Part shown: positions 33,219 to 42,729 of the stretch, one piece after another | Layout of the letters: each line of letters begins with the position of its first letter | Numbering within the stretch: the stretch's first letter is position 1 | From: Paraglaciecola hydrolytica | GTDB lineage: Bacteria > Pseudomonadota > Gammaproteobacteria > Enterobacterales > Alteromonadaceae | Length of the DNA: 64,000 nt | Assembly: GCF_001565895.1 (NCBI RefSeq) | Contig: NZ_LSNE01000005.1 | Location: 696,665 to 760,664, forward strand | Direction of reading: 5' to 3' | Program-made: the position numbers and the translations under genes | Notes under the pieces: generated by a model | Told to the model about the DNA's origin: nothing | Seen by the model: the letters and a program-made list of their open reading frames with translations, nothing else | Database searches by the model: none

Positions 33219-34141
33219 GGCCCTTTTATCTTAAGCTGCGGTGATGATTCTCGCGAATCATCATCAGCTTCATCAAGGTATAGATTTTCTGGTTCTTCAT
33301 GTAAAAAAATCTCTAATACGTGGGTAAATTCTGCGCCCACCAATACCACTATCCACGATAAATAAACCCATACAAACAAAATGGGAATAACCGCCAAGGC
33401 CCCGTAAATTAACTGATACGATGGAAAACTAGTGATATAAATCGCAAAGGCTTTTTTAGATAATTCGAATAAAATGGCGGCAACAAATGCCCCAGACACT
33501 GCATGCACAGGTTTGATTCTTTTATTCGGCACCAACATATACAGCAGAAAAAACGCGCTTATAGAGGCCAAGATTGGTACAGACTTGAGTAATAAGGTTG
33601 CTAAACCAGGAGTATACTCGTTGGCGTAGTTTGCTAAACCAATAATGTAGGAGCTCACCAATACACTTGAACCAATCAACAAGGGGCCCAGAGTCAGTAC
33701 CATCCAATAAATGGCAAAGGTAAAGATGATTGGTCTTTCGCTTTTGGCCTGCCAAATGCGATTTAAGGTTTTATCAATATTAGAGATTAGCAACAAAGCT
33801 ACCACCACCAGTGACGCAATGCCCACAGCGCCCATCCCTGATGCATTACCTACAAACTTTGTCATGTATTTCTGTAATGAGTCACTCGCCTGCGGTAACA
33901 AATTACCAAATATCAAGGCCTCTAAGTCGCCCCGAACCTCAGAAAAAGCCGGAAAAGCCGAGAGTATGGTGAAAAATACCATGATAAAAGGTACAAGAGA
34001 CAATAACGATACATAGGCTAAGTGCCCTGCCGATACGGTAATATTGTCTTGCCGACAATGTTGGCCAAATAAACGCAAAAACGCCCAGGCTGTGGCGCTT
34101 TTATGTTTTAACTCATTTTGCCAATCATCTAACTGTTGCAT
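33215..34141 (-). CDS. yihY: YihY/UPF0761 family inner membrane protein
   Basis: 308 aa with about six membrane segments. Family marks are an N-terminal cytosolic part, QDNITVSAGHLAYVSLLSLVPFIMVFF (in parts), FGNLLPQASD, LNRIWQAKSERP and the C-terminal YGALAVIPILFVWVYLSWIVVLVGAEF (in parts). The family was once called RNase BN in error; its true role is unknown. The tail is acidic (DEADDDSRE). It is convergent with yccF (4-bp overlap). Confidence 0.92.
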   Translation of the reverse strand: MQQLDDWQNELKHKSATAWAFLRLFGQHCRQDNITVSAGHLAYVSLLSLVPFIMVFFTILSAFPAFSEVRGDLEALIFGNLLPQASDSLQKYMTKFVGNASGMGAVGIASLVVVALLLISNIDKTLNRIWQAKSERPIIFTFAIYWMVLTLGPLLIGSSVLVSSYIIGLANYANEYTPGLATLLLKSVPILASISAFFLLYMLVPNKRIKPVHAVSGAFVAAILFELSKKAFAIYITSFPSYQLIYGALAVIPILFVWVYLSWIVVLVGAEFTHVLEIFLHEEPENLYLDEADDDSRESSPQLKIKGP

Positions 34142-34245
34142 AACACACTAACACCAAATCTAATAACGACAGAGCACACAGCTTAACCAATAGTCTGTAA
34201 TTTTAATAGTTTGATATGAGTGCCATTGCCCAGTACAAACAAATA

Positions 34246-35145
<900 letters not shown>

Positions 35146-35154
35146 TTAATATTT

Positions 35155-35214
35155 AGCCGTTTAGACGTCTAAACTAAACTTTACACGTAAAGACGTCAAG
35201 ATGTTTAGCAGTCT
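35155..35214. promoter_or_regulatory. MET-box array (MetJ operator)
   Basis: 8-bp units close to the MetJ consensus AGACGTCT lie head-to-tail. AGCCGTTT-AGACGTCT-AAACTAAA occupies 35155-35178, and ACACGTAA-AGACGTCA-AGATGTTT-AGCAGTCT occupies 35183-35214. One unit is an exact match. The array begins 22 bp from the metF start and ends 65 bp from the metJ start, so it can control both. Confidence 0.88.
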
Positions 35215-35279
35215 ATCGTTGACCTTTTGCCGGTTTTCGTTAGAATTTCCCTGTATAAGAAAGATAAAAGTGAGTACCT

Positions 35280-35606
35280 ATGGCAAATACAACAAAATGG
35301 AACGGCGAATATATTCACCCTTATGCTGATCACGGTAAGAAGAGTGAATTAGTAAAAAAGGTGACGGTGTCGATTCCCCTCAAAGTACTCAAGGTACTAA
35401 CCGATGAACGCACCCGTCGTCAGGTTAATAATTTGCGTCACGCCACTAATTCAGAGTTGTTATGTGAGGCATTTCTGCATGCTTTCACTGGTCAACCCTT
35501 ACCCAATGACGAAGACTTAGATAAAGATAATGAGCAACACATTCCGCAAGAAGCCCAGCGGCAGATGCGCGAAATGGGTATTGAAATTGAAGATGAGGCT
35601 GAATAA
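35280..35606 (+). CDS. metJ: Methionine repressor MetJ
   Basis: A ribbon-helix-helix dimer using S-adenosylmethionine as corepressor; 108 aa (E. coli 105). The DNA-binding strand and helices are in [20 protein letters not shown] and [20 protein letters not shown], followed by [10 protein letters not shown]. The tail is acidic. The typical enterobacterial neighbour metB is absent; here metJ is divergent from metF across a MET-box array, which implies autoregulation and metF control. Confidence 0.97.
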   Translation: MANTTKWNGEYIHPYADHGKKSELVKKVTVSIPLKVLKVLTDERTRRQVNNLRHATNSELLCEAFLHAFTGQPLPNDEDLDKDNEQHIPQEAQRQMREMGIEIEDEAE

Positions 35607-35653
35607 CTAAATACCAATATTTTCTGCCATCTTCTTAGTTACTTTTCTACGTT

Positions 35654-35676
35654 GCGCTCAGCTTTATACTGGGCGC
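35654..35676. other. Stem-loop between metJ and GST genes
   Basis: GCGCTCAG and CTGGGCGC pair (one G-T wobble) around a 7-nt loop between convergent genes. There is no T run, so a terminator role is only possible. Confidence 0.35.
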
Positions 35677-35713
35677 ATTCAAAGCTAATCACAAAACATA
35701 CAGCATACAAACC

Positions 35714-36376
35714 TTAAGCATAGGCGTATTCGCCACCTCTGACTAAAGCAGCTTGATAAGCAGGGCGAGCATGAATGCGCTTTACATAAGAGAGCACATG
35801 GGGGCATTGCATGGCTGCGCCACGGGCAATTGACGCTTCCAAGGGAAAACTCATTTGGAAATCCGCACCCGACAAACTGTCTCCCGCAAACCACTCATTA
35901 TCAGTAAGATGCTGCTCGATAAACTGTAAATTAGCTTTTATGTTTGGACCAAAATACGCGCCCATCACTTTGTCAGCAATTTTGTTGGCAACCATTTTAA
36001 CAAAAAAGGGTTTGGCATTTGCCCGTACTTTATCAAACACTAATTTGGCGACCAAAGGTGGCATTAATGAGCCTTCAGCAAAATGCAGCCAAAAACGATA
36101 TTGTCGGCCCGCTTCGCTATCCTGAGCAGGAAGCAAGCTTTGCCCATAGTGTTGTGCAAGATATTCAATAATTGCCCCTGATTCAGCCAGTGTAATGACT
36201 CCGTCAGTTAACACTGGCGACTTACCTAAAGGATGAATTTGTTTTAAGGCTGGCGGTGCTAGATTGCTTATTGCGTCTCTTTCATACTTTATTATTTCGT
36301 ATTGCAAACCGAGTTCTTCAAGCATCCACAAAATACGTTGTGAGCGGGAATTGTTTAAGTGATGCAGGGTTAACAT
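35714..36376 (-). CDS. Glutathione S-transferase family protein
   Basis: 220 aa. The thioredoxin-like N-terminal domain (~1-80) begins MLTLHHLNNSRSQRILWMLEELG. It includes HPLGKSPVLTDGVITLAESGAI with the cis-Pro and the glutathione-binding Glu-Ser. An all-helical C-terminal domain follows (SGADFQMSFPLEAS). AAGGAAACAGCC precedes ATG. The substrate is unknown. It sits upstream of the HD gene's 3' end on the same strand but is separately spaced (87 bp). Confidence 0.92.
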   Translation of the reverse strand: MLTLHHLNNSRSQRILWMLEELGLQYEIIKYERDAISNLAPPALKQIHPLGKSPVLTDGVITLAESGAIIEYLAQHYGQSLLPAQDSEAGRQYRFWLHFAEGSLMPPLVAKLVFDKVRANAKPFFVKMVANKIADKVMGAYFGPNIKANLQFIEQHLTDNEWFAGDSLSGADFQMSFPLEASIARGAAMQCPHVLSYVKRIHARPAYQAALVRGGEYAYA

Positions 36377-36463
36377 GGCTGTTTCCTTAATTGAGAGAGG
36401 GTTTTACTTTGCAACTAGCCACTACGAATTAACCTCTTTTTCAGATCATATTTCGCTAGGTTT

Positions 36464-37054
36464 TTATTCGAGTTTTAAACCAACTGCGGCGCCTTGACTG
36501 ATAACTTGCTGTTTAATCCACTGCCACAACTGAGGATTGGCTTTTTCAATGGCTGCGTTTTTTGTCAGTATCTGTTTAACGCTAATACCGTGCTCTAGCC
36601 AGCTTTGGCAGCCATTGTGCAAGTTTTGTAACACAGGCATTAACCTATCAATAGCTTTAGCAAATTGAGCTTCAGGACTTTGTGCTTGTTCAAATTCTTC
36701 CCACAGTTGCAAAAATTTATGGCCCAGTGATTCAGGCAGCAAGTTAAACAAACGAATTGCTGCCTGATGTTCATTGGCAAAATCATCATGATTAGCGTCA
36801 TACGCAAATTTGTCACCCGTATCAATTTCAACAATATCATGGAGTAACAACATAGTGACTATTTTGAGTTCATCCACAGCTTGTGCAGAAAAACGTGTCA
36901 GTGTGAGTGCCAACAAGGCGATATGCCAGCTGTGCTCCGCACTGTTCTCGTAACGGCTTAAACCAACCGGTTTAATTCGTCGTTCAACGTTTTTGAGCTT
37001 TTCCAGTTCAATAATAAACTGCGTAATCGCACTGAACTCATCTATTGATGTCAT
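36464..37054 (-). CDS. HD domain phosphohydrolase (HDDC2/YfbR-like)
   Basis: 196 aa of the HD-domain group containing HDDC2 and YfbR 5'-deoxynucleotidases. Metal-binding motifs are RYENSAEHSWHIALLAL (His), LLLHDIVEIDTGD (His-Asp) and FAKAIDRLMPVL (late Asp). It probably dephosphorylates nucleoside monophosphates. AAGGCAAAAC precedes ATG. The cytochrome c gene lies upstream on the same strand with a 33-bp gap, so the two may be co-transcribed. Confidence 0.85.
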   Translation of the reverse strand: MTSIDEFSAITQFIIELEKLKNVERRIKPVGLSRYENSAEHSWHIALLALTLTRFSAQAVDELKIVTMLLLHDIVEIDTGDKFAYDANHDDFANEHQAAIRLFNLLPESLGHKFLQLWEEFEQAQSPEAQFAKAIDRLMPVLQNLHNGCQSWLEHGISVKQILTKNAAIEKANPQLWQWIKQQVISQGAAVGLKLE

Positions 37055-37087
37055 GTTTTGCCTTATTAATACGTGCAGTAATAACTA

Positions 37088-37414
37088 TTACTTACCCGCT
37101 GGGTCGAGGCTGGCGTAATAAGCCGACAAGTTAGCAATATCAGTATCGCTTAAACCTGTTGACATAGGAGACATCAGCATATTTTTACGCTCGCCGTCTC
37201 TAAAAGCTTTTAACTGTAAAATCAAATACTGCTCTTTTTGCCCTGCTAAGTTAGGATACATGGGGAGCATCGAGATACCGTTGTTACCATGACAAGCATT
37301 ACAGGTCACCGCTTTGCTTTTACCAGCCTGAATATCGGCAGCTGATGCTGAGAAGGTGCACAAACCACTAACAATAACACCGATTGATAAAACTAATTTT
37401 TTACTGAATTGCAT
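37088..37414 (-). CDS. Class I cytochrome c (c553-like)
   Basis: 108 aa from the ATG at 37414, preceded by AAGGAT; an upstream frame extension reaches into the divergent selO start and is rejected. A signal peptide ([17 protein letters not shown]...SASAAD) is followed by one haem site, CNACH, and a Met axial ligand candidate in [12 protein letters not shown]. The remainder matches cytochrome_C oxidase-cbb3/c553-type units ([25 protein letters not shown]). A periplasmic electron carrier; the partner is unknown. Confidence 0.92.
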   Translation of the reverse strand: MQFSKKLVLSIGVIVSGLCTFSASAADIQAGKSKAVTCNACHGNNGISMLPMYPNLAGQKEQYLILQLKAFRDGERKNMLMSPMSTGLSDTDIANLSAYYASLDPAGK

Positions 37415-37475
37415 ATTGATCCTTATTTTAAGCCTTTGATTTACACTAACTAACCTAATTGGAACACCTATTAGC

Positions 37476-38918
37476 ATGATTTTACAACATTCTTATGCCA
37501 CTGACCTAAGTGAACTTGTCACTCGGGTAAAGCCCCAAGCTCTAAAGAATGCTCGTGTTGTTAGCATAAATCAATCTTTGCTGACTCAGTTGGGTTTACC
37601 AACACAGTGGCAGGATAAGCAGCTTATGTTAGAACAGCTATTGGCTGTCGATAGCCCTTTAACTCAATATGCTGTGGCACAAAAATATGGCGGGCATCAG
37701 TTTGGCCATTGGAACCCCGATTTGGGTGATGGCCGGGGATTACTGTTAACTGAAGTCGTCAGCCCAGACGGTAAACGCTGGGATTTACATCTTAAGGGGG
37801 CGGGACAAACACCTTATTCACGTTTTGCCGATGGTCGTGCGGTACTACGCTCCAGCATACGTGAATATCTAGCCAGTGAAGCCTTGTTTCATTTAGGCAT
37901 ACCCAGCTCTAGGGCCTTATGTTTAATCGCCAGCGACGAGCTGGTTTACCGCGAAAAATCCGAAATGGGCGCGATGTTACTACGAATATGTCAAAGCCAT
38001 CTGCGTTTTGGCCATTTTGAATATTTTTATCACAGTGGCCAAAGCGATAAATTACAGCGTTTATTTGACTACAGTTTTCAATACCATTTTCAAGAGTGCG
38101 CTACTGCGGCTAACCCTTATGCAGCCATGCTGACTAAAATTGTCAAAGATACGGCGGTGATGATCGCCAAATGGCAGGCCTATGGTTTTAATCACGGGGT
38201 GATGAATACCGATAACATGTCGATTCACGGTATTACCTTTGATTTTGGTCCCTATGCTTTTTTAGACGATTTTAAACCTGATTTTATTTGTAACCATTCC
38301 GATCCTCAGGGACGTTATTCTTTTGATAGTCAGCCGGGTATTGGTTTGTGGAACCTCAATGCCTTAGCGCAAGCCTTTACTCCTCATCTTAGTAGAGGAG
38401 AAATTACTCGCATTTTGCAAGAATACGAACCCTCTTTGTTAGATGAATATGGCCGAGTCATGCGTGCCAAATGTGGTTTGCAGCCCAATCACGCCAATAA
38501 TTCAGGGCTTATTAACGAGTGGCTGGATATGTTAGTTACCGAGCATAAGGATTACACTGTGATGTTCAGACTATTGTCTAAGTTTGATCCTGCGCTAAAC
38601 GACCCCACGCTAAGAGATCAATTTATTGATCGCCCGCGTTTTGACAAATGGGCAACGATGCTCGAACAAACTTTAGCAGAACAGCAATGGAGTACAACTG
38701 AGCGCAGGCTCAGCATGCTGGCGCACAATCCTAAAGTGATCTTACGCAACTATCTGGCGCAACAAGTGATAGATAAAGCCGAGCAAGGGGATTTTACTTT
38801 ATTCGAACAATTTCTTGCGGCACTATCACAACCCTTTGATGAAAATCCGGAACATGATAGATTCGCGGCTCAACCACCAGATTGGGGTAAAGAACTTGAG
38901 ATATCTTGTAGTAGCTAA
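37476..38918 (+). CDS. selO: Protein adenylyltransferase SelO (YdiU)
   Basis: A pseudokinase-fold enzyme that transfers AMP to Ser/Thr/Tyr of target proteins, linked to redox response; 480 aa (E. coli 478). Motifs are [18 protein letters not shown] near the N-terminus, [25 protein letters not shown] (in parts), [14 protein letters not shown] and [12 protein letters not shown]. The C-terminus ends ISCSS, retaining the Cys that corresponds to the Sec/Cys of SelO proteins. It is divergent from the cytochrome c gene. Confidence 0.96.
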   Translation: MILQHSYATDLSELVTRVKPQALKNARVVSINQSLLTQLGLPTQWQDKQLMLEQLLAVDSPLTQYAVAQKYGGHQFGHWNPDLGDGRGLLLTEVVSPDGKRWDLHLKGAGQTPYSRFADGRAVLRSSIREYLASEALFHLGIPSSRALCLIASDELVYREKSEMGAMLLRICQSHLRFGHFEYFYHSGQSDKLQRLFDYSFQYHFQECATAANPYAAMLTKIVKDTAVMIAKWQAYGFNHGVMNTDNMSIHGITFDFGPYAFLDDFKPDFICNHSDPQGRYSFDSQPGIGLWNLNALAQAFTPHLSRGEITRILQEYEPSLLDEYGRVMRAKCGLQPNHANNSGLINEWLDMLVTEHKDYTVMFRLLSKFDPALNDPTLRDQFIDRPRFDKWATMLEQTLAEQQWSTTERRLSMLAHNPKVILRNYLAQQVIDKAEQGDFTLFEQFLAALSQPFDENPEHDRFAAQPPDWGKELEISCSS

Positions 38919-39017
38919 GGGCTTATTCACCTCCCCTAAACTCTGGAGCCAACCCGCGCCAGTCAAACGTATTCATCGAAATATAATGTTTTAATATGCA
39001 GTGGTAATGATGAGTAG

Positions 39018-41891
39018 ATGGAAAACACCATGACAATGAGCACAATGCTAAAGCCGTTTTTAGTGTTTCTGCTGCTATTGGCATGGCCGCGAATTGCGGA
39101 TGCTCAAGAGCCCTCAACCGTACTGCAAATAGCCGATGGTGAACGCAGCATTGATGTAACCAGCCATACCACTTGGCGCGTAGCCCAAAGTAATAGCCAA
39201 TTATCTGATATTCAATCCCTTGATAGTTGGCAAGATACATACGACGCAAAACCCTTAAGCGCCAATAAAAGTTTGTGGGGGAAATTGCAATTAGCTTTTA
39301 ATACCAACAGCAATCAACATTATTTTCTGAGTATTGGTAATCCCCAACTGAATTACGTTGATGTTTATATACTTGATGATAAAAACCGCATTCTAAGTTC
39401 TTATCTGATGGGCGCTAATCGCGACATCAATAAACGTCCCATCAATCACCGATTTTTTGTAGTGCCGCTCAGCCCTGCTCCACGTAGCCATATCAATGTA
39501 TATTTTAAGATCGCCGACGACGGCCCTTTAGTATTTCCGATTGAGTTAGCAACCCAATCAACCTTGTTAGCTGATGAACAATTTAATTTGGTTTTGATTG
39601 GTTATTTGTGTGGCGGCTTAAGTTTGTTAGCCAGCTATTTTTTAATTACTTATGTGTTTTTACGCAGCCCAGTACGCTTTTGGTTTTCAGTATCTTGTGG
39701 TTTGTATTTACTGCTGTTTTTAAATGTTATTGGGGTGATAAGTCAGCTCAGCGGCATTAGCGCTTATATTGCCAATGTTAATAATCTATTGTTTGGCATG
39801 TTACTGATCTCCACAGCCAAAGTGGCTTTTGCCATTCTCGAAAGGGTGCCGACCTTATGGCGTTATTGCGCCTATTTGTTGGGTTTTTTCACCATTGCCA
39901 GTGGTTTAATGCAAAATAGTTTTAAACAATTGTCAGTAGCCATTGTGCTGGCGATGTTAGCCGCATTACTGCTCGCTTGTTTAGCCGTGTTCTACCATAA
40001 AAAAGACAAAGTTATGCCTAACTGGCTAGGCACTTTTGCCCTATTTAGTGCAACCTTCATCAATTTTATCCAAGTTAGTTTTTATGTCAGCGGTACCTTA
40101 ATAAACGCCTCACTCAGTTGGTTTTTTAGCCTAGCATCCATTGGTTCTATTTTACTGATTGCCTTAGCCATTGAAGCCCATGAGCGAGTATTAACTCAGC
40201 GCCAACAACTTAAACAACAAAGTACCATTAGCGATTTACAGCATTTTTATGAGCTATTTCGTAACTCCGCGGAAGGGCTTTATACCTCAACCTTAGAAGG
40301 CAAGTTAATTACCGTTAATCCCGCCATGTGTAGCTTGTTTGGCTATGAAAATGAGATACAAATGTTGCAACAGGTCAGCAACGCCAGTGAATTTTATGCC
40401 GATCCCTTAGATCGTGAATTGTTATTAGGTGAGATCCACCAAAACGGCAAAGTCATAGGCAAAGAGTTACGCGGAGTACGTAATGATGGCAGCGAATTTT
40501 GGTTTTCCATTTCAGGGCAAATTAAACAGGAAAATAACCAAAAATATCTATTTGGTTCGATTTTTGATGTTACCGAACGCAAACAATCAGATATCAGCCT
40601 AGAATTTCTTGCCACTCATGATTCACTAACCGGAGTATTTAATCGACGCGAGTTTGAACGACGTTTAAAAAATGGTTTGAAACAAGCTCAAGCGAATAAC
40701 AGTGAAATCACCTTGTTATACATGGATTTAGATCAGTTTAAGGTGGTTAACGATACCTGTGGTCACAAAGCCGGTGATTTGTTGATCAAACAATTGGCGC
40801 AGAAGCTTAACGATGTCGTCCATGACAAAGGCATATTGGCCCGTTTAGGCGGCGATGAATTTGGTGTATTACTCGAAGATGATAATGCACAAATGGCCTA
40901 CCTGGTAGCTAACAAATTACTGAATGCGGTCAAAGAGTTTCGCTTTATCTGGGACAACCGCATATTCACCTTAGGTGTGAGCATTGGGCAAGTTCCTTGG
41001 CATCAAGATATTAAATCACCCGAACAACTACTTAGTATGGCTGACTCAGCCTGTTATATCGCCAAAGAACGTGGCCGAAACCAAATTCATACTTATTCAT
41101 TTAATGACGAGCACATGCAACGTTATGAGTCAGAAATAAGTTGGGTTACAAATATCAATCATGCTCTGCAAAACAACAGTTTTGAGCTTTATTATCAGCA
41201 CTATCAATCTCTCAAAAAGAATACCAGTGGGCATCACTATGAGATATTACTCAGAATGCGTGACAAGGATGGCCAAATTATTACGCCCAATACCTTTTTG
41301 CCTGCTGCCGAACGTTACAATCTTACCTCACAAATAGATCGTTGGGTTATTCAGCATTATTTTCAGTGGTTAGCTGCCAACCCCAGTCATAAAGAGCAAC
41401 TTACTCGTTGTAATATCAATTTAAGTGGCCACTCCTTGGCTGACAAAGATTTGAAATTATTTATCTTAAATGCCTTCGAAAAGTACTCGATCCCTTATCA
41501 AAAAATATGTTTTGAAATTACTGAGAGCATGGCCATTATTAAGATGGATGAAACCTTAGAGTTCATTAATACTTTCCATCGTTTAGGCTGCTTTTTTGCA
41601 CTGGATGATTTTGGCAGCGGTTTCTCGTCTTATGCCTATTTAAAGACTCTACCCGTTGATCAACTAAAAATTGATGGCAGTTTTGTGAAAGATATTTTGC
41701 TAGATCCCATCGACATGGCCATGGTGAACTCAATCAACGATGTCGCCAAAGCCATGGGTATGGAAACCGTGGCTGAATTTGTTGAGTCACCGGAAATATT
41801 GGTTGAGCTTGGCAAAATGGGCATTGATTACGCACAGGGTTACGGGATCAGCAAACCAAGTGCATTGACAGAATTTCAAAGCTTAGGCTAA
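39018..41891 (+). CDS. 7TMR-DISM / PAS / GGDEF / EAL membrane signalling protein
   Basis: 957 aa. After a signal peptide comes an extracytoplasmic 7TMR-DISMED2-type sensor domain (~30-180) and about seven membrane helices (~190-390). A PAS domain follows (~405-530, FRNSAEGLYTSTLEGKLITVNPAM in parts), then GGDEF at 611-615 in a complete cyclase domain, and a C-terminal EAL domain. The EAL signature reads E742-I-L-L-R, and DDFG (863-866) and ITESM are kept, so phosphodiesterase activity is possible. Net direction of c-di-GMP turnover is unknown. The sensed ligand is unknown; DISM modules often bind carbohydrates. Confidence 0.92.
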   Translation: MENTMTMSTMLKPFLVFLLLLAWPRIADAQEPSTVLQIADGERSIDVTSHTTWRVAQSNSQLSDIQSLDSWQDTYDAKPLSANKSLWGKLQLAFNTNSNQHYFLSIGNPQLNYVDVYILDDKNRILSSYLMGANRDINKRPINHRFFVVPLSPAPRSHINVYFKIADDGPLVFPIELATQSTLLADEQFNLVLIGYLCGGLSLLASYFLITYVFLRSPVRFWFSVSCGLYLLLFLNVIGVISQLSGISAYIANVNNLLFGMLLISTAKVAFAILERVPTLWRYCAYLLGFFTIASGLMQNSFKQLSVAIVLAMLAALLLACLAVFYHKKDKVMPNWLGTFALFSATFINFIQVSFYVSGTLINASLSWFFSLASIGSILLIALAIEAHERVLTQRQQLKQQSTISDLQHFYELFRNSAEGLYTSTLEGKLITVNPAMCSLFGYENEIQMLQQVSNASEFYADPLDRELLLGEIHQNGKVIGKELRGVRNDGSEFWFSISGQIKQENNQKYLFGSIFDVTERKQSDISLEFLATHDSLTGVFNRREFERRLKNGLKQAQANNSEITLLYMDLDQFKVVNDTCGHKAGDLLIKQLAQKLNDVVHDKGILARLGGDEFGVLLEDDNAQMAYLVANKLLNAVKEFRFIWDNRIFTLGVSIGQVPWHQDIKSPEQLLSMADSACYIAKERGRNQIHTYSFNDEHMQRYESEISWVTNINHALQNNSFELYYQHYQSLKKNTSGHHYEILLRMRDKDGQIITPNTFLPAAERYNLTSQIDRWVIQHYFQWLAANPSHKEQLTRCNINLSGHSLADKDLKLFILNAFEKYSIPYQKICFEITESMAIIKMDETLEFINTFHRLGCFFALDDFGSGFSSYAYLKTLPVDQLKIDGSFVKDILLDPIDMAMVNSINDVAKAMGMETVAEFVESPEILVELGKMGIDYAQGYGISKPSALTEFQSLG

Positions 41892-41980
41892 CTCAAGTCA
41901 GGAATTAACTTGTAAAACAGCAAAACATGCCCATATTGAGAACAGCAAAGTAGTAGTGTTTTTACTTAAGAGTCTATTTT

Positions 41981-42604
41981 TTGAACGCAACAGCATCTTT
42001 ACCTTTATACGAATACGTCAGCTCGGCCAAATTGCCCACACGCTGGGGGCTTTTTTACATTCATGGTTTTGTTGAAACAGCCACTCAACAAGAACACGTC
42101 GCCTTATCTTTTGGCCAGTGGCAAGCCGATGACATTGTGCCGATCCGTATTCATTCGGAATGTCTGACCGGCGATGCTTTATTTAGTACCCGCTGCGACT
42201 GTGGCGCCCAACTTGAAAAAGCCTTACAAAATATCGTCGCCCATGGCAAAGGCGTATTACTGTATTTACGCCAAGAAGGTCGTGGCATAGGTTTGTTAAA
42301 CAAAATCCGTGCATATAAATTACAAGACAGTGGCATGGACACAGTAGAAGCTAACGAACATCTTGGTTTTGACGCCGATATGCGTGACTACGGCATTTGC
42401 AAACTAATGCTCGATAAACTAGTGGTAAGCAAAGTTAATTTGATGACCAATAACCCTAAAAAACGTGCAGCTCTGGAAGCCTTAGGTATAGAAGTGGCCG
42501 AAAGAACGCCGATTGATCATGGCATCACCGATGATAATCGTGGTTACATCCGTACCAAAACTGAAAAGCTCGGCCACGAGTTTGATCCACATTTGCTAAA
42601 ATAA
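41981..42604 (+). CDS. ribA: GTP cyclohydrolase II
   Basis: First step of riboflavin synthesis, opening GTP; 207 aa. Zinc cysteines are in [19 protein letters not shown]. Other marks are [26 protein letters not shown] and [12 protein letters not shown]. The reading frame starts at TTG; no ATG precedes the conserved region, and the upstream ribosome site is weak, so low-level initiation is possible. It stands alone, without ribB or ribD nearby. Confidence 0.93.
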   Translation: MNATASLPLYEYVSSAKLPTRWGLFYIHGFVETATQQEHVALSFGQWQADDIVPIRIHSECLTGDALFSTRCDCGAQLEKALQNIVAHGKGVLLYLRQEGRGIGLLNKIRAYKLQDSGMDTVEANEHLGFDADMRDYGICKLMLDKLVVSKVNLMTNNPKKRAALEALGIEVAERTPIDHGITDDNRGYIRTKTEKLGHEFDPHLLK

Positions 42605-42660
42605 TTTTAAATCCTAAAAAGTATACTAGCTTAATGTTGCATTCAGTTTTGGTTAAGCAC

Positions 42661-42684
42661 CTTAGGCTTATAACTAAGCCTAAG
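42661..42684. other. Perfect hairpin 1 upstream of the DUF3300 gene
   Basis: CTTAGGCTTA (42661-42670) pairs fully with TAAGCCTAAG (42675-42684) around a TAAC loop. No T run follows on the plus strand. It is located 57 bp after ribA, in the leader of the next gene. Confidence 0.75.
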
Positions 42685-42687
42685 TTA

Positions 42688-42709
42688 GCCAAGTAACTTA
42701 TTACTTGGC
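42688..42709. other. Perfect hairpin 2 upstream of the DUF3300 gene
   Basis: GCCAAGTAA (42688-42696) pairs fully with TTACTTGGC (42701-42709) around a CTTA loop, three bases after hairpin 1 and 20 bases before the ATG. It could affect termination, mRNA stability or ribosome access. Confidence 0.75.
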
Positions 42710-42729
42710 CATTTAAGTAGGATACGAAT

